The notes under the pieces: generated by a model
What the model saw: only the letters and a program-made list of their open reading frames with translations
What the model was told of the DNA's origin: nothing
Database searches by the model: none
Shown: piece after piece, positions 27,364 to 38,007 of the stretch
Numbering within the stretch: the first letter of the stretch is position 1
Layout: each line of letters opens with the position of its first letter
Made by a program: the position numbers and the translations under genes
Assembly: GCF_000422085.1 (NCBI RefSeq)
Contig: NC_021741.1
Coordinates: 2,790,001-2,854,000 of the forward strand
Length of the DNA: 64,000 nucleotides
Source of the DNA: Serratia liquefaciens ATCC 27592
GTDB taxonomy: Bacteria > Pseudomonadota > Gammaproteobacteria > Enterobacterales > Enterobacteriaceae
Direction: 5' to 3'

Positions 27364-27411
27364 GACTTGCTCCTAAAAATGATGCACGCGGGCGGCATCG
27401 CCCACGTTAAA

Positions 27412-28299
27412 TCAACTGACCTTGCCCTGCTGCGGTTGTGGCCAGTCACGCCACACGGGTTCAACCCCGCCGGGTAACCACAGTTTGCGGCCCAGTTCGA
27501 TCCACGAGCAGGGCTGATGAAAGTCAGAGCCCTGCGACGCCAATAATTGATATTCCTGCGCATACTTTGCCAGTTGCGAACGCTCATGCGGTGCCTGCTG
27601 ACACTGGGCAACCTCCATCGCATCCCCCCCTTGTTCGGCAAAGTGCGCCAACAACCGTTTCAGCCATTTGGCCGTCAGGTCGTAACGGCCCGGATGCGCT
27701 ATCACCGCCTGACCGCCGGATTGATGAATCACATCAATGGCTTGTTTTATTGTACACCACTGTGGCGGAACGTAGCCGGTTTTGCCTTTGGCCAGGTATT
27801 TCTTGAACACCTGAGCCATATTGTCTGCGATGCCAATCTGCACCAGATAACGGGCGAAGTGACCACGCGTCACCGCCCCACCGTCCGCCAACTTTTGCGC
27901 GCCTTCAAATGCACCGTCAATACGCGCTTTCGCCAGCCGGATGCCAATTTCCTGTGCGCGCAGGTTGCGGCGCTCAGTCTGCTCGGCCAACAATTGCACC
28001 ATCGCCGGATGTGCAGTTTCAATCCCCAGACCCACGATATGAATCTCATGATTTTCCCACAGCGTGGAGATCTCCACCCCGTTCACCAACTGCAGCGGTA
28101 ACGACAGCTCGGCAATGGTTGCGGCTGCGGCGGCTAAACCTTCGGTGGTGTCGTGGTCGGTAATCGCCAATACGCCTACCCGCATCTCGACGGCCCGCTG
28201 CACCAACTGCGCCGGCGTCAAATAGCCGTCAGAGGCGGTGGTATGGCTGTGGAGATCGTACAGGGTAAAGGCGGAAGGCTGGGGGCTGCTGTCTGTCAA
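27412..28299 (-). CDS. rnm: Rnm (TrpH/YciV), PHP-domain 5'-3' exoribonuclease
   Basis: 295 aa. The PHP metal motifs [14 protein letters not shown] (residues 16-29), ITDHDTT, GVEIST and GSDFHQP are intact. In E. coli, RNase AM matures the 5' ends of 5S, 16S and 23S rRNA and also hydrolyses pAp. It lies upstream of yciO and is divergent from the trp operon, in conserved order. Confidence 0.95.
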   Translation of the reverse strand: MTDSSPQPSAFTLYDLHSHTTASDGYLTPAQLVQRAVEMRVGVLAITDHDTTEGLAAAAATIAELSLPLQLVNGVEISTLWENHEIHIVGLGIETAHPAMVQLLAEQTERRNLRAQEIGIRLAKARIDGAFEGAQKLADGGAVTRGHFARYLVQIGIADNMAQVFKKYLAKGKTGYVPPQWCTIKQAIDVIHQSGGQAVIAHPGRYDLTAKWLKRLLAHFAEQGGDAMEVAQCQQAPHERSQLAKYAQEYQLLASQGSDFHQPCSWIELGRKLWLPGGVEPVWRDWPQPQQGKVS

Positions 28300-28437
28300 A
28301 AGAAATATCCGTCAAAGGTTTGGCCTTCTATCATACCCGCGTTCGCCCGCAGGACGGAAATCTATTCTGGCCGACGGCCTGTTCCTCTCGATGAAAATTA
28401 TTCACGCTTGCGGCTAAAACATTGTGTGAAAAGAGGG

Positions 28438-28473
28438 TTGACTTTATTCTCTCGAACCAGTTAACTAGTACAC
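28438..28473 (+). promoter_or_regulatory. trp promoter with overlapping TrpR operator
   Basis: TTGACT (28438-28443), 17-bp spacer, TTAACT (28461-28466), nearly as in E. coli. The operator AACCAGTTAACTAGTAC covers the -10 and has the TrpR half-site CTAGT, so tryptophan-bound TrpR should block RNA polymerase. Confidence 0.92.
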
Positions 28474-28521
28474 AAGTTCAGGGCGATACCCTGGTTGGAT
28501 GATAAACAAGAGAGCACAGAA

Positions 28522-28581
28522 ATGAATAAGCAAACTTCTCTTCTTCGTTGGTGGCGTACCTCCCTTTCGCGGGCGGTGTAA
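28522..28581 (+). CDS. trpL: TrpL, trp leader peptide
   Basis: 19 aa, MNKQTSLLRWWRTSLSRAV, with two adjacent tryptophan codons at positions 10-11. Ribosome stalling at these codons under Trp shortage is the classical sensor for attenuation. Upstream AGAG may serve as RBS. It is followed by the attenuator hairpin and trpE. Confidence 0.95.
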   Translation: MNKQTSLLRWWRTSLSRAV

Positions 28582-28617
28582 TCACGCATACCTGTCATCT
28601 GACACTGCAGATTCCCT

Positions 28618-28644
28618 AAGCCCGCTGGTAACGCGGGCTTTTTT
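28618..28644 (+). terminator. trp attenuator (3:4 terminator)
   Basis: AAGCCCGC/GCGGGCTT with a 7-nt loop, followed by T-run, located 36 bp after trpL and 30 bp before trpE. Confidence 0.93.
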
Positions 28645-28673
28645 ATGGACAAATTTTAACTGGAAGACCCAAG

Positions 28674-30233
28674 ATGAAAATCAAACCACAGCTTAAATTA
28701 CTGAAGGCGGAGGCCAGTTACCGGGGCGATCCGACCACCATTTTCCACCAGTTGTGTGGCGCGCGTCCGGCAACCTTGCTGTTGGAATCCGCTGAAATCA
28801 ACAGCAAGCAAAACCTGCAAAGCCTGCTGGTGATCGACAGTGCCCTGCGTATCACCGCACTGGGTCGTATCGTCACCCTGCAGGCGCTGACCGCCAACGG
28901 TGCGGCAATGCTGCCGCTGCTGGATGAGGCGCTGCCGCCTGAAGTACAGATTCAGGTGCGCCCTAACGGCCGGGAACTGACTTTCCCGCCGATTGACGCT
29001 ATCCAGGATGAAGACGCTCGCCTGCGGTCGCTGTCGGTATTTGATGCGCTGCGCACCCTGCTAACATTGGTGGATTCTCCCGCCGACGAACGTGAAGCCG
29101 TCATGTTTGGTGGCCTGTTTGCTTACGACTTGGTCGCCGGCTTCGAAGACCTGCCGGCACTGCGTCAGGATCAGCGCTGCCCGGACTTCTGCTTCTATTT
29201 GGCGGAAACCCTGTTGGTGCTGGATCACCAGCGCGGCGTCGCCCGTCTGCAGGCCAGCGTATTCACGGCCGACCCGACCGAGGAGCAACGCTTGCAACTG
29301 CGCCTGGAACAGCTGCAGGTTCAATTGAAACAGACGCCGCAACCCATCCCTCACCAGAAGCTGGAAAACATGCAGCTGAGCTGCAACCAGACCGATGAAG
29401 AATACGGTGCCGTGGTCAGCGAGCTGCAACAAGCCATTCGTCAGGGCGAAATTTTCCAGGTGGTGCCGTCGCGTCGTTTCTCGCTGCCCTGCCCGGCCCC
29501 GCTGGCCGCGTATCAGACGCTGAAAGACAACAATCCAAGCCCCTATATGTTCTTTATGCAGGATGACGAGTTCACCCTGTTCGGCGCGTCGCCGGAAAGT
29601 GCCTTGAAATACGACGCCAACAACCGCCAGATTGAAATCTACCCGATTGCCGGTACCCGCCCACGCGGTCGTCGTGCCGACGGTTCACTGGACCTGGATC
29701 TGGACAGCCGTATCGAGCTGGAAATGCGTACTGACCATAAAGAGCTGGCTGAGCACCTGATGCTGGTCGATCTGGCGCGAAACGATCTGGCGCGCATCTG
29801 CCAGGCCGGCAGCCGCTACGTAGCCGATCTGACCAAAGTGGACCGCTACTCTTTCGTGATGCACCTGGTTTCCCGTGTGATCGGCACCTTGCGCGCCGAC
29901 CTTGACGTGCTGCACGCCTATCAGGCCTGTATGAACATGGGCACGTTGAGCGGAGCACCTAAAGTGCGCGCCATGCAGCTGATCGCCGCTTCCGAAGGCA
30001 CCCGTCGTGGCAGCTACGGCGGCGCAGTGGGTTACTTCACCGCCACCGGTGATTTGGATACCTGTATTGTCATCCGTTCCGCGTATGTTGAAGACGGCAT
30101 TGCCACCGTGCAAGCCGGTGCCGGCGTAGTGCTGGATTCTGTACCACAGGCGGAAGCCGATGAAACCCGTAATAAGGCACGTGCCGTGCTGCGCGCCATT
30201 GCCAGTGCGCACCAGGCCAAGGAGGTGTTCTGA
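28674..30233 (+). CDS. trpE: TrpE, anthranilate synthase component I
   Basis: 519 aa. Converts chorismate plus NH3 to anthranilate, the first committed step of Trp synthesis. [11 protein letters not shown] carries the Trp feedback-binding LLES motif near residue 38. The chorismate-binding core includes [18 protein letters not shown] and the [12 protein letters not shown] block. It overlaps trpG by 1 bp (TGATG), which couples the two subunits' translation. Confidence 0.98.
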   Translation: MKIKPQLKLLKAEASYRGDPTTIFHQLCGARPATLLLESAEINSKQNLQSLLVIDSALRITALGRIVTLQALTANGAAMLPLLDEALPPEVQIQVRPNGRELTFPPIDAIQDEDARLRSLSVFDALRTLLTLVDSPADEREAVMFGGLFAYDLVAGFEDLPALRQDQRCPDFCFYLAETLLVLDHQRGVARLQASVFTADPTEEQRLQLRLEQLQVQLKQTPQPIPHQKLENMQLSCNQTDEEYGAVVSELQQAIRQGEIFQVVPSRRFSLPCPAPLAAYQTLKDNNPSPYMFFMQDDEFTLFGASPESALKYDANNRQIEIYPIAGTRPRGRRADGSLDLDLDSRIELEMRTDHKELAEHLMLVDLARNDLARICQAGSRYVADLTKVDRYSFVMHLVSRVIGTLRADLDVLHAYQACMNMGTLSGAPKVRAMQLIAASEGTRRGSYGGAVGYFTATGDLDTCIVIRSAYVEDGIATVQAGAGVVLDSVPQAEADETRNKARAVLRAIASAHQAKEVF

Positions 30234-30814
30234 TGGCCGATATCTTACTGCTCGATAACGTTGATTCCTTTACCTACAACCTGGTCGATCAGCTGCGCGC
30301 CAGCGGCCACCAGGTGGTGATTTATCGCAACCAAATTTCTGCCGAGGTGATTATCGAGCGCCTTCAGCAGCTGGCCCAGCCGGTGCTGATGCTGTCTCCT
30401 GGCCCGGGTACACCGGCCGAAGCCGGCTGCATGCCGGAGCTGTTGCAGCGCCTGCGCGGCCAGTTACCCATTATCGGCATCTGTCTCGGCCATCAGGCAA
30501 TCGTCGAAGCCTATGGCGGGCACGTCGGCCAGGCCGGGGAAATCCTGCATGGCAAGGCGTCGGCCATCAGCCACGATGGCGAAGGGATGTTTGCCGGTAT
30601 GGTGAACCCACTGCCGGTAGCCCGTTATCATTCCCTGGTCGGCAGCAATATCCCGGCCGAACTCACCGTTAACGCCCACTTCGGCGACATGGTGATGGCA
30701 GTTCGTCATGACAAGCATCGCGTATGCGGTTTCCAGTTCCATCCGGAATCTATCCTGACCACTCACGGCGCGCGTTTGCTTGAGCAAACTCTGGCCTGGG
30801 CGCTGGCGAAATAA
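30233..30814 (+). CDS. trpG: TrpG, anthranilate synthase glutamine amidotransferase subunit
   Basis: 193 aa. Class I amidotransferase: catalytic Cys in GICLGHQAI and the His/Glu pair in FQFHPES. Supplies ammonia to TrpE. It ends at a proper stop and is separate from trpD, unlike the fused trpGD of E. coli; this separate arrangement is known in Serratia. It is 15 bp from trpD. Confidence 0.97.
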   Translation: MADILLLDNVDSFTYNLVDQLRASGHQVVIYRNQISAEVIIERLQQLAQPVLMLSPGPGTPAEAGCMPELLQRLRGQLPIIGICLGHQAIVEAYGGHVGQAGEILHGKASAISHDGEGMFAGMVNPLPVARYHSLVGSNIPAELTVNAHFGDMVMAVRHDKHRVCGFQFHPESILTTHGARLLEQTLAWALAK

Positions 30815-30829
30815 CGAGAGGAAACGACG

Positions 30830-31828
30830 ATGCAAACTATTCTTGAAAAACTGTACCGCTCAGAGTCGATGAACCAGCAGGAAAGCCAGCAGTTGTTCAG
30901 CGCCATTGTTCGCGGTGAGCTGGAGCCAAGCCAGTTGGCCGCGGCGCTGATCAGCATGAAAATTCGCGGCGAACGTCCGGAAGAGATCGCCGGCGCGGCT
31001 AAAGCGCTGCTGGCCGATGCCCTGCCGTTCCCGCGCCCGGACTACCCATTTGCCGATATCGTCGGCACCGGCGGGGACGGCACCAACAGCATTAATATTT
31101 CCACCGCCAGCGCCTTTGTGGCGGCCGCGTGCGGCGCCAAAGTGGCAAAACACGGTAACCGCAGCGTTTCCAGTCGGTCAGGATCATCCGATCTGCTGGC
31201 GGCGTTCGGCATTCGTCTGGATCTGCCAGCGGAACAGGCGCGCCAAGCGCTGGATGACCTGGGCGTATGCTTCCTGTTTGCGCCGCAGTATCACACCGGT
31301 TTCCGCCATGCGATGCCGGTACGTCAGCAGTTGAAAACCCGTACGGTATTCAACGTACTTGGCCCGCTGATCAACCCGGCGCGTCCGCCGCTGGCGCTGA
31401 TCGGCGTTTATAGCCCAGAATTGGTGCTGCCGATTGCCGAAACCCTGCGCGTGCTGGGTTACCAACGAGCCGCTGTTGTGCACGGCGGTGGCATGGATGA
31501 AGTGGCGATCCACACCGCGACCCACGTGGCCGAGCTGAACAACGGCGAAATTGAAAGCTATCAGCTGACGCCAGAATCCTTCGGGCTGCAACGCTACCCG
31601 CTGGAGGCCCTGCTGGGCGGTTCGCCGGAAGAAAATCGTGACATTCTGGCAAGGTTGTTACAAGGTAAAGGTGACCCGGCGCACGCCGCTGCGGTGGCCG
31701 CTAACGTGGCGCTGCTGCTGAAGTTATTCGGGCATGAAGACCTGCGCCAAAACGCACAGCAGGCACTGGACATGATTCACAGCGGGAAAGCTTACGAGCG
31801 CGTAACCGCACTGGCAGCAAGAGGATAA
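30830..31828 (+). CDS. trpD: TrpD, anthranilate phosphoribosyltransferase
   Basis: 332 aa. The PRPP-binding glycine-rich [15 protein letters not shown] and [17 protein letters not shown] loops are present. It transfers phosphoribose to anthranilate. The gene is free-standing with its own RBS (GAGAGG upstream) and abuts trpCF. Confidence 0.97.
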   Translation: MQTILEKLYRSESMNQQESQQLFSAIVRGELEPSQLAAALISMKIRGERPEEIAGAAKALLADALPFPRPDYPFADIVGTGGDGTNSINISTASAFVAAACGAKVAKHGNRSVSSRSGSSDLLAAFGIRLDLPAEQARQALDDLGVCFLFAPQYHTGFRHAMPVRQQLKTRTVFNVLGPLINPARPPLALIGVYSPELVLPIAETLRVLGYQRAAVVHGGGMDEVAIHTATHVAELNNGEIESYQLTPESFGLQRYPLEALLGGSPEENRDILARLLQGKGDPAHAAAVAANVALLLKLFGHEDLRQNAQQALDMIHSGKAYERVTALAARG

Positions 31829-33193
31829 ATGATGCAGGAAACCGTGCTCAACAAGATTGTTCGTGATAAAGCGCAATGGGTCGCAGCACGACAGCAACAA
31901 CAGCCACTGGCCAGTTTTCAAAATGAAATCGTCCCCAGCGAGCGTGGCTTTTATCACGCGCTGCAGGGTGCCAGAACGGCGTTTATTCTTGAATGTAAAA
32001 AGGCATCCCCTTCCAAAGGATTAATCCGCGAGAATTTCGATCCCGTGGAAATTGCTTCGGTCTACAAAGATTTCGCCTCGGCGATCTCGGTGTTGACCGA
32101 TGAAAAATACTTCCAGGGCAGCTTCGACTTCCTGCCGCTGGTCAGCAAGACGGTGACACAGCCGGTGCTGTGCAAAGACTTTATTATCGACCCGTATCAG
32201 ATCTATCTGGCGCGCTTCTATCAGGCCGACGCCATTCTGCTGATGCTGTCCGTGCTGAACGACGATCAGTACCGTCAATTGGCTGCGGTAGCGCACAGCC
32301 TGAACATGGGCGTGCTGACCGAAGTGATCAGCGAAGAAGAGCTGCAACGGGCCATTGCTTTGGAAGCGCGCGTGGTCGGTATCAATAACCGCGATCTGCG
32401 TGACCTGAGTATCGATCTGGATCGCACTCGCCAGTTGGCGCCTCGCGTCCCACACGGGGTGACGGTGATCAGCGAGTCCGGCATCAACAATTACGGTCAG
32501 ATCCGCGAACTGAGCCACTTTGCCAACGGTTTCCTGATTGGCAGCGCATTAATGTCGGAAACCGATCTCCGTGCCGCCGTGCGCCGGGTGATCCTGGGCG
32601 ACAACAAAGTCTGCGGGCTGACCCGTCCGCAGGATGCCAGCGCGGCCTATCAGGCAGGTGCGGTGTATGGCGGACTGATTTTCGTCGGGCGTTCACCGCG
32701 CTATGTTGATATCAACCGCGCCCGTGAAGTTATCTCGGGTGCCCCCCTGAAATATGTCGGCGTATTCTGCGACGCGCAGGTAGAGACCCTGGTTAAAACC
32801 GTCGAACGCCTGGGGCTGAAAGCGGTGCAACTGCACGGTTCGGAAGATCAGGCCTATATCAGCGCCCTGCGCGCCGAACTGCCTGCCGAGTGCCAGATTT
32901 GGAAAGCCTTGAGCGTAAAAGACCATTTACCGCAGCGCGATTTGCAGCACGTTGACCGTTATCTGCTGGATAACGGCGCGGGTGGCACCGGGCAGCGTTT
33001 CGACTGGTCGGTACTGCACGGCGAAAACCTGGAAAACGTGATGCTGGCCGGTGGCCTGAGCGCAGACAACTGCGTTGACGCAGCCAAACTCGGCTGTGCC
33101 GGGTTGGACTTTAACTCCGGCGTAGAGAGCCAGCCCGGCATTAAGGATCCTGCCCGCCTGGCGGCGGTGTTCCAGACCCTGCGCGCTTACTAA
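31829..33193 (+). CDS. trpC: TrpCF, bifunctional IGP synthase / PRA isomerase
   Basis: 454 aa (ATGATG start; either codon is possible). The N-terminal indole-3-glycerol phosphate synthase barrel has ILECKKASPSKGLIR. The C-terminal phosphoribosylanthranilate isomerase begins VCGLTRPQDA (about residue 260) and contains VQLHGSED and LDFNSGVES. The fusion is normal for enterobacteria. It starts immediately after the trpD stop. Confidence 0.97.
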   Translation: MMQETVLNKIVRDKAQWVAARQQQQPLASFQNEIVPSERGFYHALQGARTAFILECKKASPSKGLIRENFDPVEIASVYKDFASAISVLTDEKYFQGSFDFLPLVSKTVTQPVLCKDFIIDPYQIYLARFYQADAILLMLSVLNDDQYRQLAAVAHSLNMGVLTEVISEEELQRAIALEARVVGINNRDLRDLSIDLDRTRQLAPRVPHGVTVISESGINNYGQIRELSHFANGFLIGSALMSETDLRAAVRRVILGDNKVCGLTRPQDASAAYQAGAVYGGLIFVGRSPRYVDINRAREVISGAPLKYVGVFCDAQVETLVKTVERLGLKAVQLHGSEDQAYISALRAELPAECQIWKALSVKDHLPQRDLQHVDRYLLDNGAGGTGQRFDWSVLHGENLENVMLAGGLSADNCVDAAKLGCAGLDFNSGVESQPGIKDPARLAAVFQTLRAY

Positions 33194-33224
33194 TTATGAT
33201 TAACGGATAATAACGGGAACTAAA

Positions 33225-34415
33225 ATGACGCTGCTTAACCCCTACTTCGGCGAATTTGGTGGCCAATATGTGCCGCAGATTCTGATGCCGGCCTTAAAAC
33301 AACTGGAAGAAGCCTTTGTCAGCGCCCAGCGCGATCCGGAATTCCAGGCTGAATTTATCGACCTGTTGAAAAACTACGCCGGTCGCCCGACGGCTTTGAC
33401 GCTGTGCAAAAACCTCACTGCCGGTACCAAAACCAAGCTGTATCTGAAGCGTGAAGACCTGCTGCACGGTGGCGCGCACAAAACTAACCAGGTATTGGGT
33501 CAGGCGCTGTTGGCCAAGCGCATGGGCAAAACCGAAATCATCGCCGAGACCGGTGCCGGTCAACACGGCGTTGCCTCCGCACTGGCCTGTGCCCTGCTCG
33601 GCCTGAAGTGCCGCATTTATATGGGCGCCAAAGATATCGAGCGCCAGTCACCCAACGTCTTCCGCATGCGCCTGATGGGAGCGGAAGTGATCCCGGTGCA
33701 CAGCGGTTCCTCCACGCTGAAAGATGCCTGTAACGAAGCGCTGCGCGACTGGTCCGGCAGCTACAAAACCGCCCACTATATGCTGGGTACCGCTGCAGGT
33801 CCGCACCCGTATCCGACGATTGTGCGTGAATTCCAGCGCATGATCGGCGAAGAAACCAAAGCACAAATGCTGGAACGTGAAGGCCGTCTGCCGGATGCCG
33901 TACTGGCCTGCGTTGGCGGTGGCTCGAACGCCATCGGTATGTTTGCCGACTTTATCGACGATACCAGCGTTGGGTTGATCGGCGTTGAACCTGCAGGTTT
34001 AGGGATTGAAACCGGCCAGCACGGCGCACCGCTCAAACACGGTCACGTGGGCATCTATTTCGGCATGAAGGCGCCGATGATGCAGACTTCCGAAGGCCAG
34101 ATCGAAGAGTCCTACTCGATTTCCGCCGGCTTGGACTTCCCTTCAGTCGGGCCGCAACACGCCTATCTGAACAGCATCGGTCGGGCTGAATACGTGTCTA
34201 TTACCGATGACGAAGCGCTGGACGCTTTCAAAGCGCTGTCGCGTAGCGAAGGGATTATCCCGGCGCTGGAGTCTTCCCATGCTCTGGCGCACGCGCTGAA
34301 AATGATCCGTGAAACGCCGCAAAAAGAACAGATTCTGGTGGTTAACCTGTCCGGCCGCGGCGACAAAGACATATTTACCGTTCACGACATTCTGAAAGCT
34401 CGGGGAGAAATCTGA
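33225..34415 (+). CDS. trpB: TrpB, tryptophan synthase beta subunit
   Basis: 396 aa. The PLP lysine is in [14 protein letters not shown] (about residue 87), the substrate loop is ETGAGQHG, and the phosphate-binding GGGSNAIG is present. It condenses indole with L-serine. The stop overlaps the trpA start by 1 bp. Confidence 0.98.
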   Translation: MTLLNPYFGEFGGQYVPQILMPALKQLEEAFVSAQRDPEFQAEFIDLLKNYAGRPTALTLCKNLTAGTKTKLYLKREDLLHGGAHKTNQVLGQALLAKRMGKTEIIAETGAGQHGVASALACALLGLKCRIYMGAKDIERQSPNVFRMRLMGAEVIPVHSGSSTLKDACNEALRDWSGSYKTAHYMLGTAAGPHPYPTIVREFQRMIGEETKAQMLEREGRLPDAVLACVGGGSNAIGMFADFIDDTSVGLIGVEPAGLGIETGQHGAPLKHGHVGIYFGMKAPMMQTSEGQIEESYSISAGLDFPSVGPQHAYLNSIGRAEYVSITDDEALDAFKALSRSEGIIPALESSHALAHALKMIRETPQKEQILVVNLSGRGDKDIFTVHDILKARGEI

Positions 34416-35221
34416 TGGAACGTTACCAACAACTGTTCAACCGTCTGGCAGATAAGAAAGAAGGCGCGTTCGTCCCGTTCGTTACCCTCGGCGATCCGAA
34501 CCCGGCGCTTTCGTTGCAGATCGTCGATACCCTGGTGGAAGCCGGTGCCGACGCGCTGGAACTGGGCATTCCGTTCTCCGATCCGCTGGCCGATGGCCCA
34601 ACGATTCAAAGTGCTGCGCTGCGCGCCTTCGCCTCAGGCGTGACGCCAACCCAGTGCTTCGAAATGCTGGCGGCGATCCGCCAGAAACACCCGAGCATTC
34701 CTATCGGTCTGCTGATGTACGCCAACCTGGTGTTCCATAAAGGCATCGATGCGTTTTACCAACGCTGTGCCGAAGTCGGCGTTGATTCGGTACTGATTGC
34801 CGACGTGCCATATGAAGAGTCTGCGCCATTCCGTGCTGCAGCAACGCGCCATGGCATTGCACCTATCTTTATCTGCCCACCCAATGCAGACGACGATTTA
34901 CTGCGTGAAATATCCTCACACGGCCGCGGCTACACCTACCTGTTGTCGCGTGCAGGCGTCACCGGCACCGAAAGTCGCGCTGAATTGCCACTTCATCACC
35001 TGGTGAATAAATTGCGCGAATACCATGCGGCACCGCCGCTGCAAGGGTTTGGCATTTCCGAACCGGCGCAGGTTCGCGATGCGCTGCAGGCCGGTGCTGC
35101 CGGGGCGATATCCGGTTCGGCTATCGTTAAAATTATCGAGCAGAATCAAGCTAATCCGACAGAAATGCTGACGAAACTGGCGAGTTTTACGCGTGAAATG
35201 AAAGCGGCTACCCGGGCATAA
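34415..35221 (+). CDS. trpA: TrpA, tryptophan synthase alpha subunit
   Basis: 268 aa TIM barrel. The catalytic Glu and Asp are in [19 protein letters not shown], and the loop SRAGVTG binds substrate. Cleaves indole-3-glycerol phosphate to indole. Last gene of the trp operon, followed by a GC-rich hairpin. Confidence 0.98.
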   Translation: MERYQQLFNRLADKKEGAFVPFVTLGDPNPALSLQIVDTLVEAGADALELGIPFSDPLADGPTIQSAALRAFASGVTPTQCFEMLAAIRQKHPSIPIGLLMYANLVFHKGIDAFYQRCAEVGVDSVLIADVPYEESAPFRAAATRHGIAPIFICPPNADDDLLREISSHGRGYTYLLSRAGVTGTESRAELPLHHLVNKLREYHAAPPLQGFGISEPAQVRDALQAGAAGAISGSAIVKIIEQNQANPTEMLTKLASFTREMKAATRA

Positions 35222-35229
35222 GGCTTCAA

Positions 35230-35257
35230 CGGCGGGTGCAGAAGATTGCGCCCGCCG
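35230..35257 (+). terminator. trp operon terminator hairpin
   Basis: CGGCGGGTGC pairs with GCGCCCGCCG around an 8-nt loop, 9 bp after trpA. The downstream T content is modest. Confidence 0.7.
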
Positions 35258-35440
35258 ATAACATCTTGTTTACCCTCAAAGTTGTGCGATTTTTTTTACA
35301 TCTAAAGTTTGAACAAACCCAATTCTTGTCTCACACTTAGCGTTGCGCGTCGGGCATTTCTTTATTTTTAGGGGTGCACTACGTCTTCAGGTGAAAACCC
35401 GAATGTAGTTTCAACAATAACATTGCATGGAGAGTAATTT

Positions 35441-35755
35441 ATGAAGCTATTTAAAACCCTTTCAGTCTTATGCATGGCTGCCGTTGTGGCATTCGCAGTG
35501 AGTGCCTGCGCGCCAACAGCGAAATCTGAAGGGACTGGCGGTTATATTGATGACACGGTAGTGACGACCAAGGTGAAGTCAGCGCTGCTGGCGGATAAAA
35601 CCATCAAATCTACCGAAATCAGCGTCGAGACCTTTAAAGGTCGTGTGCAATTGAGTGGCTTTGTCACTTCGAGCGCCGATGCCAACCGTGCGGTGCAGGT
35701 AACTCGTGGCGTAGCGGGTGTGAAATCCGTCGAGAACGTCATGCAGATCAAGTAA
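35441..35755 (+). CDS. BON-domain lipoprotein
   Basis: 104 aa. Signal peptide with a VSAC lipobox (Cys at about residue 23), then one BON domain: DDTVVTTKVKSALL, STEISVETFKGRVQLSGFV and VAGVKSVENVMQIK. BON domains are thought to bind envelope surfaces; OsmY-type relatives are stress proteins. The RBS GGAGAG precedes the ATG. It lies between trpA and ompW, replacing the yciEFG genes found there in E. coli. Confidence 0.9.
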   Translation: MKLFKTLSVLCMAAVVAFAVSACAPTAKSEGTGGYIDDTVVTTKVKSALLADKTIKSTEISVETFKGRVQLSGFVTSSADANRAVQVTRGVAGVKSVENVMQIK

Positions 35756-35799
35756 AAATAAAACGGAGGCGCTGTATGCGCCTCCCTGTTCCACCGCTA

Positions 35800-36444
35800 T
35801 CAGAAACGATAACCTGCCCCGAACATAAATACCCACGGATCCAAACGCGTATCTATGCTGTGATGATTACCGGCCGCATCGTCAAAGCGTGTTTTGGTTT
35901 CGATGTTCATCCACCAGACTGACATGTTCAGCATCCAGTGCTCATCCAGGTTGTAATCCAGGCCCGCCTGCGCGGCCACACCCCAGGAGTCTTTCAAACT
36001 CAGGTTGCTCAATCCGGCATCTTTGCCGTTGTCGTTGAATTTTTCATCGAAGAAGGTGGTGTAGTTCACGCCCACGCCCAGATACGGACGCAGTTTGTCC
36101 TGCTTGTCGCCAAAGTAATACTGCGCCATCAGGCTCGGCGGCAAGTCGTGCACCGTAGCGATATCACCGTTCACGGCGGAACCGTTCAAGCCCACCTTGT
36201 GGCGAAACGGCGTTGCGGCCAGCAGTTCGACACCAATATTGTCCGTAACCATATAGCCGAAGGTCAGGCCAAGCTGGGTGTTATTATTGGCGCTGAATGA
36301 GCCCTGCCCAAGTACATCATCCGATCCGGCATTTGGTCGTACGGTCGCAGAACCTGCACGGAAAAGAAAATCGCCTGCCTGATGCGCACTTGCCAACATA
36401 GGGGCCATCATCGCCGCCAATACCACCAGAGTTGTCTTTTTCAT
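35800..36444 (-). CDS. ompW: OmpW, outer-membrane 8-stranded barrel protein
   Basis: 214 aa from MKKTTLVVLA. Signal peptide ends at ASAHQAGDF; the mature N-terminus matches OmpW. The porin-like barrel ends in GAGYRF with a terminal Phe for BAM recognition. It transports small hydrophobic compounds and is a colicin S4 receptor in E. coli. A perfect FNR box lies about 145 bp upstream, consistent with known anaerobic control. Confidence 0.95.
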   Translation of the reverse strand: MKKTTLVVLAAMMAPMLASAHQAGDFLFRAGSATVRPNAGSDDVLGQGSFSANNNTQLGLTFGYMVTDNIGVELLAATPFRHKVGLNGSAVNGDIATVHDLPPSLMAQYYFGDKQDKLRPYLGVGVNYTTFFDEKFNDNGKDAGLSNLSLKDSWGVAAQAGLDYNLDEHWMLNMSVWWMNIETKTRFDDAAGNHHSIDTRLDPWVFMFGAGYRF

Positions 36445-36588
36445 TATCCATTCCATTTGTGTGGTTATCATCCAAGGGGAATATACCTACTTACGGGTAT
36501 TTATGATCCCATCGAGATCACATCTTATGTGTAAAAATTTTAATTCCTACTAAAAACAAGGTTACCTAAGAGACTAATAAATCGAGAA

Positions 36589-36602
36589 TTGATCTGAATC
36601 AA
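36589..36602 (-). promoter_or_regulatory. FNR box upstream of ompW
   Basis: TTGATCTGAATCAA matches the FNR consensus TTGATNNNNATCAA exactly. It lies between ompW (-) and the YkgJ-type gene (+). Confidence 0.75.
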
Positions 36603-36727
36603 AAAACGCTTTTTGTTGCAAATTATTTACATGTTCAAATATCAGTTGCTAAAAAAAACGCCGCTGCGTAATTTCATCTTCCGTGTTGGTTTTGGTTGGT
36701 GTCGTAAGGAGTCGGCGGGCAATCAAG

Positions 36728-37168
36728 ATGAGCGAAATTCAAAATCCCTGTGTCAGTTGCGGCGCATGCTGCGGCTATTTTCGAGTGTCATTCTATTGGG
36801 CCGAAGCGGAAGATGGCGGCGGCGTGGTTCCTTTATCCCTAACAGAGCCGTTAACCCCCTTCCTGCGCTGTATGCAGGGGACCAACAGCAAGTCCCCACG
36901 CTGCACCGCACTCGACGGCGAAATCGGCAAAGCGGTTTCCTGTTCTATTTATCTTAATCGCCCCAGCCCCTGCCGTGAGTTCGATCAGTCCGGAGAGAAT
37001 GGCCTGCGTAACGAAGCGTGCGACCGCGCTCGCGAACGTTATGGCCTGCCGCCATTGCCGGTTCCGTTGCCACTTTCTTTACCGATCGCCAAGATCGACG
37101 AAGAAATAGCCGTAGTGCAATTCGCGGGGTGCCACAGCGACGTGGAACAGGGTACAATCGCCCACTGA
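36728..37168 (+). CDS. YkgJ-family cysteine-cluster protein
   Basis: 146 aa from [15 protein letters not shown]. The CXXCGXCC cluster, followed by CMQG, RCTA, SCSIY, PCREF and AGC, gives a cysteine pattern typical of the zinc/iron-chelating YkgJ family. The function is unproven. Longer frames start upstream without an RBS. It precedes yciC by 39 bp and may be co-transcribed. Confidence 0.85.
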   Translation: MSEIQNPCVSCGACCGYFRVSFYWAEAEDGGGVVPLSLTEPLTPFLRCMQGTNSKSPRCTALDGEIGKAVSCSIYLNRPSPCREFDQSGENGLRNEACDRARERYGLPPLPVPLPLSLPIAKIDEEIAVVQFAGCHSDVEQGTIAH

Positions 37169-37207
37169 TTTTGATTTATCTCTGTTTCTCGATGCCAAGG
37201 AGTCTGC

Positions 37208-37960
37208 ATGCCTATCACGGCCAACACGTTGTACCGTGACAGTTTTAATTTTTTCCGTAACCAACTCGCCAGTATTCTGATACTGGCGCTGTTGACAGCG
37301 TTCATCTCTGTGATGCTCAATCAGGTTTTCAGCCCTGACATCGAGCAGTTGAAGATTCTGAGCGCAACGGAAGGTGACTTTGCTGCGTCCGCCGGTATGG
37401 GGATCCAGGAAATCATTCAACAAATGACGCCTGAGCAGCAGATGGTGTTATTGAAGGTCTCAGCCGCCGCCACTTTCTCTGCGTTAGTGGGTAACGTGCT
37501 GCTGGTAGGCGGGATGTTGACGCTGGTTCGCCTGGTTTCTCAGGGGCAACGCCTGAGCGCCCTGCGCGCTATCGGGGCTTCCGCGCCGGAACTGCCGCGC
37601 TTGCTGCTGCTGCTGTTTATTTGCACGCTGCTGATCCAACTGGGGCTGACGCTGTTTGTCGTGCCGGGTGTGATTATGGCGATCGCCTTCTCGCTGGCCC
37701 CGGTAATCACCACCGCCGACAAGAAAGGCGTGTTCGCGTCGATCAAACTGAGCTGCAAACTGGCTTTCGCCAATGCGCGCGTGATTGTTCCGGCAATGAT
37801 GCTGTGGCTGGCAGCCAAGCTGCTGGTGCTGTTTATGGTGAGCCACCTGTCGGTGCTGACCCCGAACGTCGCCAGCGTGGTGCTGACGGCTCTGAGCAAC
37901 CTGGTTTCCGCTCTGTTGCTGATTTACCTGTTCCGCCTGTATATGCTGCTGCGCAGCTGA
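37208..37960 (+). CDS. yciC: YciC, inner-membrane protein of the UPF0259 family
   Basis: 250 aa, about six transmembrane segments: [75 protein letters not shown], a central [20 protein letters not shown] and a C-terminal segment. The family is widespread in enterobacteria with no settled function. Its order before yciB/yciA is conserved. Confidence 0.93.
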   Translation: MPITANTLYRDSFNFFRNQLASILILALLTAFISVMLNQVFSPDIEQLKILSATEGDFAASAGMGIQEIIQQMTPEQQMVLLKVSAAATFSALVGNVLLVGGMLTLVRLVSQGQRLSALRAIGASAPELPRLLLLLFICTLLIQLGLTLFVVPGVIMAIAFSLAPVITTADKKGVFASIKLSCKLAFANARVIVPAMMLWLAAKLLVLFMVSHLSVLTPNVASVVLTALSNLVSALLLIYLFRLYMLLRS

Positions 37961-37978
37961 TCTTGCGACAGGATGCAA

Positions 37979-38005
37979 AAAAGGCACGCTTCTGCGTGCC
38001 TTTTT
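37979..38005. terminator. Bidirectional terminator yciC / SulP
   Basis: AAGGCACGC-TTCT-GCGTGCCTT with A-run and T-run on the two sides, between convergent genes. Confidence 0.9.
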
Positions 38006-38007
38006 GT

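Noticed and set aside
28461-28652. Minus-strand 63-aa frame in the trp leader
   Set aside because: Overlaps the trp operator, leader and attenuator.
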